Assembly (NCBI GenBank): GCA_028023455.1
Contig: JAQFVV010006231.1
Span: 3,555,478-3,619,477, forward strand
Direction: 5' to 3'
Length of the DNA stretch: 64,000 nt
Source of the DNA: Epiperipatus broadwayi
Taxonomy: Eukaryota; Onychophora; Udeonychophora; Euonychophora; Peripatidae
The notes below the pieces were generated by a model. That model was not told the DNA's origin, did no database searches, and worked only from the letters and a program-made list of their open reading frames with translations. Below, one piece after another: positions 9,149 through 20,570 of this stretch (position 1 is the first letter of the stretch; each line of letters begins with the position of its first letter). Position numbers and translations under genes: made by a program.

Positions 9149-12100
9149 TTTTAATAAATAAAAGAGAGGAAAGAATAAAATAAGATATTATTTAATAACT
9201 TTGTAAATTTTATTTTTAATTAATCAAAGTTGTTTTCCTTTATCTCTATTTAATGAAAAAGTAAAAGAAAATCAGTGCAATAAACAGATTATCATGTTGT
9301 TGTTGTTTTTTTGCAAGAGATTTGGTTTTTAATTCTAAAGAAATGTCAAGAATTTTATGGTGTTAAATTTAAGTTCTTAACTTTTCAATTTCTATGATTA
9401 AGGAGAGAATTGGGTCAACAATTGTTTTTGTGAAATTTTATTTAATTGTTTATCATGAAAATGATAATGTAAAAAATAGATTGATATTAGCTGGTGGGTA
9501 AGATCATCCTGGGAAAAAATATATGTGGGGGTGTGAATAAGAGACTGAACTCAATGCCTGGAGAGATGTATTGCTAACTTAACTGTTGAAGAGTGCAATC
9601 AAATCTTAAACCTGTGGCTGAAAAATACAGAAGAAATTATCCATAACTTAGCCGTTGAAGAGAGAGCAGCCCAAGCTTAATGCAGTGGATACCAAGCTAT
9701 TGAATAAAATAATTTTTTTATCAAGATTTTAGTATCCTACGAAATTAGCATTAAAAATGGTTTTACAATGAAAACCATGTGCTAGATTCACTAAAAGCTA
9801 GGTACCACCTTCCTTCATGTGACCAACTTTCACTGGAAGAAAATGTAGAGAAAATAAAACCCTCTTAAAGTAGTCTACAACCTTGTCTTCAACCAAGAGC
9901 CTGAGTCTCTATCTATATCTGTCTTATCTGGAACTTTAAGAGAAGAACCAAATGAACAAAATGTGTTATTTTTTCATTTGCCTAGAATTGCTGCAGACCC
10001 AGGAAAGAACAAATTTAATTAGGTACATGTTAAAAAGTCTTTAAGGAGAAGCTCATAAAGAAAACTGGAAATTGCTAATGGAAAGGACTCCATGATCACT
10101 AAAGCTATGGCTATAGGTATTATTTTTTTATGTGTGCACACTTTTTTTTAATTAATAGAAAAAAAAATTTTTTTGTATTTCATAAATATAATAAGTTTTT
10201 TTCCCTCTCTCAATTTGCCATCCTCTGGGTAGAATCAAATATTTCTATCGTTGATTTTTGAAAATGTTTAATAAACTCTTAGTTATTTTTAAAGAAATAA
10301 CTTAATGAATTGAAAGTTAATCCATGAATAAAATTAAATGATATATTAATATAATTTTATCAAACTGTATATTTATTTTTTATGATGAAATGGATCTTTG
10401 AAATTATCTATGTATTATATCTTTTTTTTGTTAATTAGATATTAAATAATTGTTTTAAAATATTATTTTTAGTCTTAATTACTTTATTCTATCCAATTCC
10501 TGTTTCATGAATCGTAATGTGTATGACCTTATATCATGACAACTTATATTCTAGGATTTAGTTTTTAATTTTTTTCTTGATGATCCCAATAAAACTAGTT
10601 ATTTATAAGTAGAGGAAGTCTATGAATTGCTTAAGATTATTTATAATAAGCTAATTTATTACCCTCTTTCTCATAGTAATAAATTATAGAGTTCTTGCAT
10701 CTTGAGTTAGATTTGTACATAATAGCTATATGTGGGATAGGGCATTAAATTTAGTATATGGGCATCCAGATGATGATGATAATTCCTGGGCTGACGCAAA
10801 GATGATATTCTTCAAAGTCCATGCACATTATATTTACTTTGGTCTCTATTAGATATTAAGTTTATAGTTGGCCAGTACATTAATGGTACTAAGTGGCCAG
10901 AGCATGGATGATGATCAGCATGTTTTAATATCCCAGCATTATTTTTTTGTGGTTGTATTCTTATGGATTAGCACTTAAGTTTGTGCATCCAAACTATAGT
11001 TTAAATAATTGCCCCAAGCTGGCAAAGATTCAATAGTTAGCCAGGTCTACAGGGGACCCATTTCAAACCAGTCACAAGATTGACTGTTGATTTATCTTAA
11101 AAAATCATTCATGATGATGAATGATTATTATTTTTGGGGAGTGCTGGTGAATTTATGGTTATCTATGCTGATCTCTCAGAGTGATCTATTATGCTCATCC
11201 CTTTTGAGGTTTTTTTTTTTTAACTTGAGGATAAATATACAATTCCTCAGATCCTTCATGGTTTAAACCCCAATTTTCTGTAGAGTTACAAATGGCTAAC
11301 CAATTTAGGGCAGTTAACATTCACGTACTGGTGACCATCATCCCAGGTTATGAGCCAGTATTTCCCCATAGCATTATAATATACGTATGTGAGCATGTAT
11401 ATATATAAATGGCTTTAATGTTAATAATTACAAATAAACAGTGTTTCAAATATAACTTTTAAAATGCATTATTGATAATACTTACAAGACTACTAGCCTT
11501 ACTACAGTTAAACATTTGGACTCTAGGTGATGGAAGAAAATTAAATTTTTAAGTAGACTATTAGTGGCACCAAGAAGGTGTGGGATAAAAAGAAGTATGG
11601 TTTGGTGTGGTAAAGATGAAAATGAATAACTTAGATTTATGCATTGCAAAAATTAACCATGACAAAATCGAATGGAAATTGTAGATTTTGTATTTCTAAT
11701 AACATTTGGACCATGTTATTTATTCATGCCATGAATAGCAATGGGAATTTGCCTTTGATTGTCAGAAATGAAACATTATAAGGACTAAATATTAGAATAT
11801 AATAATTAATATAATAACTACATAATTTAGGAAAACATTAGTTAAGTTTGTGTGTGTGGGTGAATTTCCAATAAACTATTTATTTCTAATATATTTTTTA
11901 AAAAAGCAGAAACACCAGCTATATACATTGGCATTATTTGATAAAGTTCATAGGAATCACACATACTTACATTCTGCTAGTAAAACCACAATCAGAAGAT
12001 GAAAGTGCTAAATAAACAATAAACAAATTATAGTGATGCACTTAAGAGTTAAAAGTTCCAGAATTGAAATAAATAACCTATATGATTATTTTTTTAATTA

Positions 12101-12873
12101 AATATTCATACATTAATTTTGAGTAAAGCAAAAATAAAATCAAGTTTAAGTACAATGCCCAGAATATAATCTTGAAAATATGGTATTTTGCAAATAACAA
12201 CAAAAATAAATTTGAGACTTTGTATGTAAGTAGTGAAAAATCAGATGAATTAAAAAAAGTTAGATTTTTTTTTTTTTGGGGGGGGGCGTCAAACTGGGTG
12301 TCAGATATAATGGTGGCAGCTAAAAAAAAAAGTGAAATTAAGATGATAAAAATCTATTTAAAAAAAATAAACAGGAAACCCTAAAATTAAGGAGAAAAAT
12401 AGAAAATGGAATGAGCTTTGAATAATAGAATGCCTTCAAAAGATCTATGAAATTTAAAAAACTACTCTCTCGAATTTTCTGAAAATGCTAGAGGATAGAA
12501 TATAACCAATACATCAAATAGTGATGAAAAGTACATTAATAAAGTAGTTGCAGTTATAATACAGATATTTTAATCAATATACTTTTAATTAAATCAGCTA
12601 ATTAAAGATTTGAAAAATTTATGTGATGCATCAGACAAACTGAAAAAAAAAAAAACAATCGATGACATTATTGATAAATTGAGCCAATCATCTTGTGAAA
12701 CATCTCATTAGACTACTTTTTTTTTTAAAAAAAAAGATCAATTTATAATAATTTATTTATCTCTTACATAAAATGCAAATAAGATTATGAGAAAAATCAT
12801 TCAGCACACATTAAAATCTTAAATTGAAAAAAAAACTATCAAGTATACACACTAGTGTCTGACAAGATTAAAA
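9149..12873. other. Unclassified DNA with less AT-rich patches, no gene assigned
   Basis: The patches at about 9480-10130 and 10680-11400 are less AT-rich than the surroundings and look like old repeat or untranslated sequence. Near 9565-9655 a motif TAACTTAACTGTTGAAGAG is followed about 75 bp later by TAACTTAGCCGTTGAAGAG, suggesting a short duplication. A T12-G9 run lies at 12266-12286 inside a 70-codon frame with no domain. No family could be named. Confidence 0.35.
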
Positions 12874-12946
12874 TTTATCCACTATGCTTTAGTTCCTAAA
12901 GCATAGTGATCCACTATGCTTTAGTTCCTAAAGCATAGTGGATAAA
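12874..12946. repeat. Duplicated perfect palindrome (two 32-bp units)
   Basis: The 32-bp unit ATCCACTATGCTTTAG-TTC-CTAAAGCATAGTG occurs twice head to tail at 12877-12908 and 12909-12940. Each unit is a perfect hairpin with a 13-bp stem and a 3-nt loop. The whole block from TTTATCC to GGATAAA is itself palindromic, so several alternative folds are possible. Confidence 0.95.
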
Positions 12947-12949
12947 AGA

Positions 12950-13330
12950 TTCAATGGGAAATATCAGAAAGAAGACATTATGCTTTACTAATTACAAGGC
13001 TTTTAATTCAGTTCCTTACGCTAAATTATTAAATACTCTTAAGAAAATAGATTATATTACAATAGTTTATTGTTCTAAAAAGTTATCATCTCTTAAAGCA
13101 GGCTAGTTTTTCAATAGCAAACTAAATAAATAAATAAATAGAGTTGCACAATGTCTCCTTATCTATTTAAGTTATATAAGAAATATACTGGTATCAAGGA
13201 ATGCTAGATTGAATGAAGACAAGATTTAAGAAAAAACAACATACTCATAGCTAAAATTTAAAAAACCTGAAAATATTTATTTAGAACTTTAATTAACAGT
13301 CATTAAAATAGGATTACAGGTCAATGTAAA
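12950..13330 (+). pseudogene. Weak LINE reverse transcriptase remnant
   Basis: The plus strand reads TLCFTNYKAFNSVPYAKLLN and LKKIDYITIV in one frame near 12975-13060. This resembles the motif A region of non-LTR RTs (D-Y-K-K-A-F-D-S-V-P-H), with N in place of D at the second position. A following RVAQC stretch may correspond to the motif B glycine-glutamine turn. Stops break it on both sides. The R4/Dong type is possible but not shown. Confidence 0.4.
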
Positions 13331-13679
13331 TATATATAAACTGTAACCATATATTTTAGTATAAAATATAATAATTGATGTAACTAGTATAAAAATTTCT
13401 CTTTCTTCTTTTGGTGATTTGATTGGCTTGATTTGCACTTTGAACAGATTACTCTCTTATATTATTTTAATAAATTTAAATTTGCTTCTTTCCATATGCT
13501 AACTTATATCAAAATGTTTAACTTTTTAAAAATTTGACAACACATTTAAATTTGGTAAAATATTATTAAAAATAATATTTTATTTTTATTTGTTTAAAAT
13601 GATCTTAAATTATTATTTCCATTGAATTAAAAAACCATTTGTTCAATTAAAATTAATTATTAAAAATAAATACAGTAAT

Positions 13680-14135
13680 TACGTATGCGTCTCAATGTAA
13701 TAAAAGAAAAGAGCGCGAATTTAAGAGGAGATCGTCTGTTAGTTTGCTTTTGGAGGGAGAAAGAAAAGAAAATGGTAAAGGCAAATGGTATAAATTTGAT
13801 AAGCTTATTTTAAAATAGTTAATAAGTAAACGGATTACCACAAAATTTGCTATAAACGTAAAATAACATAGTGGTATTTAATTATAAGATGAATTGCTAA
13901 ATTTAAAAGTCTGTTCAAGTCGGCTGGCCAAGTGGATCAAATCACCGGTAACAATTTTCCAATATTACATTTTTAAAATGTCGGAGCTTCCCAGTTTAAA
14001 AGAATTAATTGCAAGAGTTTGGTATGTTTTAAAATGTTTATTATTCTACAATTTGGAAAAATTAAATAAGTATTTTAATTACAGAAGTTTTATGAAAATG
14101 AAAATTTGCTTTTTAAAAAAAAAAGAAGTTTAAAT
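13680..14135 (+). other. CpG-containing segment with a candidate first exon (13978-14021)
   Basis: This stretch has more C, G and CpG than its neighbourhood (for example GAGCGCGAATTT near 13710). At 13978 an ATG opens MSELPSLKELIARV and ends at TTTG followed by GTATGT, a good 5' splice donor (14021/14022). A second ATG near 13770 is followed by AAATG then GTATAA. This would fit a small first coding exon of a host gene with further exons outside or undetected. No homologue is recognised and no acceptor or downstream exon was identified, so it is a lead rather than a gene call. Confidence 0.25.
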
Positions 14136-14649
14136 TAAAGTAAAATGTTAAAGTTGTCATATTTCCGTTTCTAATTCTAATAAAATATAGTATTAATTGA
14201 TATTTAACTTTACAATGCCAATCATATATTTGCTAGTTAATTTGTTTAACATTTGGATAATAAACCGTCTTCAAAATAGTTAATCAAAGCTATTTTCTAA
14301 TTTTAACGTCAGTTTGAAATGATTAAATTAATTGCTATAATTAGTATTCCTAGATTTAAGCGTGGATAAATAAATATTAGCATGGATGTGATAAACTTGG
14401 AACATTTTAATAGAGAGATGTAGAAATTAATAACTTATGAAAAACATTTTCATTTAAGTTCTGCGTGTCATGTTTGAAATTGTTTCTTGTTTATGGAGCC
14501 ACGTAAAATCGTTAATCTAATAGTGATTATAATAACTAACACAAATGGATAAAATTGCATGTGTGGAATTTAACTATAATTATAGCTATTGCTTCGTGTA
14601 TTTGTTGTTCGACACATCGTACATGGATTCCATGGATCATATTTGGAGT

Positions 14650-14770
14650 TATAAAATGCTATATAATCCAAGTTGTGACACACACACCTGCTCTAATTCA
14701 TGTATTGAACTATAAAATGCTATACATTTAATTTATATCATACACACACACCTGTTAAATTTTATGTATT
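14650..14770. repeat. Imperfect tandem duplication, about 65 bp unit
   Basis: TATAAAATGCTATA is followed by a variable part, then ACACACACACCTG and a T-rich tail with ATGTATT. The pattern is repeated twice in a row with some divergence. Confidence 0.6.
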
Positions 14771-15199
14771 TGATGAATAATGCATCACTTTAATTTTATC
14801 CTTATATGAACTTGCATGTGAAGTTCATAAGTTATATTTTATTAAGTTTAAATTAATAGGGGTTGAATAAAATATTTATTCAAGAGAATAGCGCTTGCGA
14901 AAAAGCTTAAAAAGTACTGAATGGATCCATGAGATGTATCAATCTTTATGAGTTATTTTGTTAGTCCTTCCAGATTTATATTCCTATACTAATATTACTT
15001 ATATTATATTACACATGTTTTATTTAAGCAAGATAAATTAGTACATTAGCTGTCCTGATTAGTGTAACATTTTATTATGCAAGAACCCACATTTGCTAAA
15101 GTGTTAGTGTATTCTGAATGGTCAGAATAACTGAGGGGGATGATTTTGCACTTTAATGTGAAGTAAATAGTAATGTTGTTTTATAATATTAAAGGGCAT

Positions 15200-15386
15200 T
15201 AATCTGGGCTGGTGGTTAATCCGCAGATTACTTTATTGCCATTTTTGTATTTTACACTCATTCCTGCGCTGGTGGTTAATCCGCGGAATGGTGTACTTGT
15301 ACTTATTGTTTTATGATGGTGTATAAATCCACAAAACGTTAAGTGTTATTTAATTCCTCCGTGTAGATGAATACATCCACAGGAAT
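15200..15386. other. Array of four spaced stem-loops with a related loop
   Basis: Stem-loop 1 (15200-15230) pairs TAATCTG with CAGATTA. Stem-loop 2 (15259-15290) pairs CATTCC with GGAATG plus GCG with CGC. Stem-loop 3 (15308-15337) pairs GTTTT with AAAAC. Stem-loop 4 (15353-15386) pairs ATTCCT with AGGAAT plus GATG with CATC. Loops 1 and 2 share CTGGTGGTTAATCC exactly. Loops 3 and 4 carry diverged versions (GGTGTATAAATCCAC and GTGTAGATGAATACATCC). Starts are spaced 45-59 bp apart. The stems differ in sequence while pairing is kept. The role is unknown. Confidence 0.6.
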
Positions 15387-17140
15387 ATGTTTTACTTCAT
15401 AGATATAAGTTGGGCAAAGTATTTTAATTAATTTGCTAAATCATCTTCTTTCATTTGTAAGCATAATTTATAAGTTAGATCATCAACTTGTAGCAGGACA
15501 TTCTATTCAAGTTACTTCATAATAATTAACTGTTGGTTGATTATTATTTACCGGAAGTAAGTTTAAATTTTCACTTTATTAAATAATTGCATTATAGCTA
15601 AATCCTACAGACATAATATTATTTATTATATTATTATAAGTTTACGGTATGGATTTATTGAATCTGGAAATGACGTTAAATATTTCATGAGTTGATACTG
15701 AATTTAGTATAATTTTCTCAATATTCATTGTATCAAATTGAAATATAAGGTATGATTAGGTTTTTAAAAACTGTACCTATGAGATGTTATGGAAGAAAGT
15801 CAATGGAATTATAATTTATTTATTTTATTTGTTTATTTATGTCTTTAATTATATCATTGGAATTAATTACTTATTATTCATAATTTTGTAAATAAAAGTT
15901 GATTTATAATTAAACTTACTGTGCCGTTGCTATGTGTCATTCGTAAAATCAGAAATCATAAACCTTGGATAGAGCATACATTGAAGTACATACTATCGTC
16001 AACATGATATAAGAGTTTATTGATATTTTTTTGAGAAACATTTAGATGCTTTTCGTCTTTGGTAGTTTATGATGTGTAAGGTACAATAAAATCCCACTTA
16101 CCTTTTCCATCATTTTGGCTTTGCGTAGTTGATTCTAGTATACAAAATAAATTGATTATTAAACCTGTAAACAGATTTATCAGATAATAATATGATTGAA
16201 TATTTACTTAACGTTTTTAAATTGTCATTCGTCAGTATAATAAGAGTCTCAATGATATAGTAAACTATAAAAGAACCCAAGTATTTACGTTTATTTATTG
16301 CAAAGCTTTACCTGGACTAGCATCTGTATTAGAAATCATATAGATGGTTTAAAATTTCATAATCTTATGTAATTCCACAAATTATGCCATCTTGTACATG
16401 GTCGGCCATCGGGTCTCGTACAATAAAAATTGCAAATTAAGGTTTAAAAATAATAACATTACACTTATAATTTGATTAAAGTATTTTATCATAATACTAT
16501 GGTAGTTCTTCGCGGTACACCCTGGCTGCGATCAAATTAAATCATAAAAGTTTAGGTTAGATCATTAGTTTGGTCTGTGGTAAGTTGCCCCAGATGTTGA
16601 TTGTGGTCTTTCGTGCATAAAATAGATAGCATGATATGCTTTTGGACACAGCTCTTAATAGCTAAAAATGTGCAGAGGGAAGTGATCAGTGATCGAAGTT
16701 AAGATTCTTAGCGCATTTGCATTTCTGTAGTTAGGACCACACAATTTACGGTTACAATTTTTAGTGCCGCAGCGGGTTCGGCACGATGGGTAGTTGAGAG
16801 GGCAAGCTAATGGTTACAATATATATATATGAGATTATTATTAATAAAGATTACCAACAAATGATCCAATAAATAAGAGATTCATGCAAAAACCTAACTT
16901 TAAAAACAACAAAAGTGTTATAAGAAATAGTAACTCATGTAACTCCTATGGACATGATTATTAGACGATGAAGAAGTAGAAAAAAAAAATCAACAATTTT
17001 GAACTATAGTCAGTCAAAAAGTTTATAGTATATCACAATGAAAAAAAATGTACAAGTGAATATAAAATCAAATTAAGTCTGAATTTTTGTTTGAATTATA
17101 AATGTTTATGCTAATAATAATAATCAAACAGTATATTTCT
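15387..17140. other. Relatively GC-enriched non-coding segment
   Basis: About 16370-16820 is the least AT-rich part of this block. It contains a GC hairpin GTGCCG...CGGCAC at 16764-16784 and a 9-bp direct repeat GGTTACAAT at 16750-16758 and 16812-16820 that flanks it. This could be a small insertion with target duplication, a degenerate tRNA-like element (GGGTTCG near 16774), or untranslated sequence of a host gene. No open frame supports a protein. Confidence 0.35.
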
Positions 17141-18959
17141 TGATAGTTCATAGAAGGTTTGAGCCCTGCAAGCGATATAGCAGAGTTCAATCTTAAATTC
17201 CAGTCTGCCATTTTGTTACTGCATCAAACTGTGCAGAGCACTAACTATCATAAAACTTTTATTTTGGTCACATGCGATAATCTAATTCATTAAAAAAATG
17301 CACAATGATGGCTTCAATCAGGTGTTCAACAAAATGAAGTCTAGTTTCCATGTTGTGACAATTCGTCTTATATTCTAATGCCTTTGAGGGGTCTGAAAAT
17401 CAAATAGTTGATTCCTTTTTTTTTGTTTTCTATTAAAAGTTATTTCCAATTTTTAAAAAAGCATGCAAAAGATTTGCTAAACCATGCAATTTAAAGTAAT
17501 TATATTAAAATAATTTTATATACAGCATAAACTTTAAATGTTTCTGTTATTATTAATATCAGTATATCACATTTATATCATTTCAATATAAGCTTATTTT
17601 TTCCAAGCATGCAAATATATTAATTTAACTATACATCTATAATTAAATCTAAAACAATACTCTTCATTTCACAAATTATTAAATTCCTTTTACAGTGATG
17701 TATACTTTATTTTAAATATTAGCTACATTAAATTCTATATCATTAAATATATGCTAAGCTTCATATTTTTTTGTATACTTAATATATATGTTCAAAACTC
17801 ACTTTTTGTACCTTCCGTCACTCTTCTACATTAAGAAACATACTTCTCTCTTTTTCTATTAATCTAGAGCAATGGTTCTTAACCAGTGCTCTATGGAACA
17901 CTGATGCTCTGTGAGCTTAATTAAAAAGTTCTGCCAAATTTGGAAAAGCATCAAAAAAATTAATATGAGATGGTGATGGCCGCCGGAGGAAAGGGGATAC
18001 AGTTGGTTCAAATTATCAGGGTCCATTGCAATATCTTTTCAAAATGAAGAGTAATGATCTAATAAACTTAAAACTTATTTATTGTCTTATTAGTATTATT
18101 ATTATATTTCTAAATGAGATAAAATCTATATAACAGCAATATGAATAATATCGTTTTTAAAAATATATTTGTTTTTAGGAAGGTTGGTAGAAAAATTTTA
18201 TTAGGGTTCAGTTTGCTCTTGATAACCCTGACTGAAGACAGCACTACGTTAAAAATAAAAAAATAGAGGAGTGATTGTTATGAATTATTTATAATTTCAT
18301 TATAATATCTTTAGTTCAATAATATAGTGATTAAAAAAACAGGATCTTATGTATACTTTATTTATAATGCAAACAATTTACTATTGTTTTTAAAGGGCAG
18401 ATTATATTCCGAATCATAATTTTAAAATAAATAAACATTAATGAATAATACATTCCATAATACATTCCATACAAGACTGAATCATTGTTTATGTGGAGAA
18501 TATTAAGAAATCATCAGTTTTAAACAGGGACTATGATTGACTATATTTGGCAAATATATGCTAAAAATTTGAACAAATGAAAATCTCCAACTTCAAACAG
18601 TTACATAATAGACAATACATGTTTCTAAAATTGTTATGGCCTGTTATCTTTTATTATCCTAGTGCATTTGAATTTTATTACATTGAAATATGTTCAATGT
18701 TTTTAGTATATTTATTATCAATGTCATGATATATTTGCTTATTTAATAATTACAATTAAAATATTTTTTGTAGAAGTTAATTCATGATAACCATGTCTGT
18801 TAAGGACAATTCTACTTTTATCATCCATTAAAAAAAAAATTTATTGATCAGCTTAAAATGCAAAATGGACAAATCACTGATAGAATAAGTACAAGTATAA
18901 GCAGTTTTAATGACAATAGTAACAATAGGTAGAAAAGAATCAAAAGTCAACAGACAATA

Positions 18960-20560
18960 TTCTGATTATCATTTAAATTTCAGATTGGCGTGAATTGGTG
19001 AAAAAGAATACCAAGTCTCTATATTTTATGTGAGGAAAAATTGAATAGTAGTTCAATAGTACCAGCTAAATTGAAATGACAATTTACAACTAAACACTCC
19101 AATCTTGAATTCAAATAAACAAGACCAAAAAAAATTAAAATAGTTACAATATCTGATAAAACACTAATTACTTCATACAAAATAGCAGAATTGCATTAAA
19201 ATCACAAACTACAGCAGAATAACTATTTTTGCCAATGTGTTGTGAAATTGTAAAAAATTGTGTTCAGAGAAGATGCAAAAATAAAATTTTAAAAATTACT
19301 CTTTTAGATGACCCTATCAGAAAAAGAATTAAAGATATGTCAGACAACTTTGAGGAAATGATTGTCAAGAAACTTTCTAATAAGAATTTTGTTTTGCAAA
19401 TTGATGAGTCAACTGACATAAATGGTAATGCTTATGTCCTAATATTAGTTTATTTTATTAAACAATATGAAATAGTTAGCCAATTTTTATGCTACATACC
19501 AAACATACAACAGGACATGATATATTTGAATTAATATATCATATTTAGAAATTGTATTGGTATTTACATGGATGCTGCTCCAACAGTGATAGATTCTATT
19601 AAAGGATTTGTTACTTTTGCAAAGAAGAAAAACTCAAATACCATATTCATGCATTATTTTTTAAAAAAGGGAAACTTTAGCAACTAAAACACTGCCAAAA
19701 ACATTAAAATCTGTATTTGAACAAGTTACAAATATGGTAAACTATATCAATATCAGGCCTTTTAAAAGACATCTTTTCAAAATTCTTTGCTTGTCTATGG
19801 AAACTGAGCATCAGTCTTTACTTTTACATACCAATATAAGATGATTATCCAGAGATAAAGTATTATTTTGTGTTTTAGAATTCAAGAATGAATTATTGAC
19901 CTTTTTCCAAAATGAAAGAATAGACATCCTAAAATATCTTAATGGTGATATTTTTAATGTTTTAAACTGAGTGAATACTAGTATACAAGAATAAAATAAA
20001 ACTTTTGATATCAACAGATAAATTATCTGCACTTCAACAAAAAACATGTCTGGAAAAATCGCATCTCAGTAAAAAATATAGCAGATATGATTTCCTCATT
20101 TCAGAATAAAAATGTCAGTGAAATTATGTATTTTATAAGGAAACATTTAATGTTACTAGAGGAAAAGAATAACTACTACTTTCCAGGCTGAACATTATAA
20201 TTGGATATGAAATCCATTTTGTACTAATAAAAGAAGCTGTGATTTTTCTTCAAAAGAAGAACTAGTTAGTTACATTGACATCAGACAACACTGCAAAAAT
20301 AAAATTCTCCAAAATGGCTCTACAAGAATTTTGACTCGGGAAGAATACCCCACTCTTTTTCTCAAAAAACCTATTAAAATTTTGTTACAATTTTCACTAT
20401 AATATTTATGTGAATTCTATTTCTCAGTACTGATTAATATAAAAACCAAAAAGAGTGGAAGGATTAAGAAATTTAAGAGTAAATCAGTATAGCCATATCT
20501 TATATTAGATCTGATATTGATTATATTTGTTCAAAGCATCAAGCACAAATTTCTCATTGT
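18960..20560 (+). pseudogene. ZBED5/SCAND3-like hAT transposase pseudogene
   Basis: Aligned by eye to the family, the N-terminal BED-like zinc finger region is at about 18980-19130: CEEKLNSSSIVPAKLK is kept, but the first cysteine of the C-x2-C pair reads tyrosine. Next comes the helix leading to the catalytic core, and FVLQIDESTDINGNA with the first catalytic aspartate at 19403-19405. The second acidic block is MDAAPT at 19568-19585 (usually TDGAPA; the aspartate is kept). The hAT C-terminal dimerisation block YLCEFYFSVL is at 20403-20432, followed by NIKTKK. Multiple stops and frameshifts separate these parts. It encodes no working protein. Confidence 0.85.
19229..19534 (+). pseudogene. Open fragment of the hAT transposase core
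   Basis: This 101-codon open piece covers the start of the RNase H-like core of the hAT transposase, ending before the second acidic block. It contains RKRIKDMSDNFEEMIVKKLS, a conserved helical run in ZBED5-like proteins, and the IDESTD motif. Its methionine at 19229 is internal to the ancestral protein, not a start. Confidence 0.8.
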
Positions 20561-20570
20561 TATATTTAAA

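Larger units (their letters stand above)
17870..20570 (+). mobile_element. hAT element of ZBED5/SCAND3 type, decayed
   Basis: The left end at 17870 starts CAATGGTTCTTAACCAGTGC, a classic hAT end, preceded by ATCTAGAG (17862-17869), close to the TCTAGA-centred target preferred by Charlie-like hATs. A broken transposase follows at about 18960-20560 on the plus strand. The right end is not certain; no matching end lies close behind the coding part. The only candidate seen is at 28470-28483, followed by ATCTAGAA. Confidence 0.75.

Noticed and set aside
13894-14133. 79-codon frame read as one continuous protein
   Set aside because: The second half runs into lysine/phenylalanine-rich AT sequence after a good splice donor; only the short candidate exon at 13978-14021 is kept as a lead.
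17141-17260. Small MITE with TGATAGTT/AACTATCA ends
   Set aside because: Only 8 bp of inverted match and no target duplication; such matches are frequent by chance in this AT-rich sequence.
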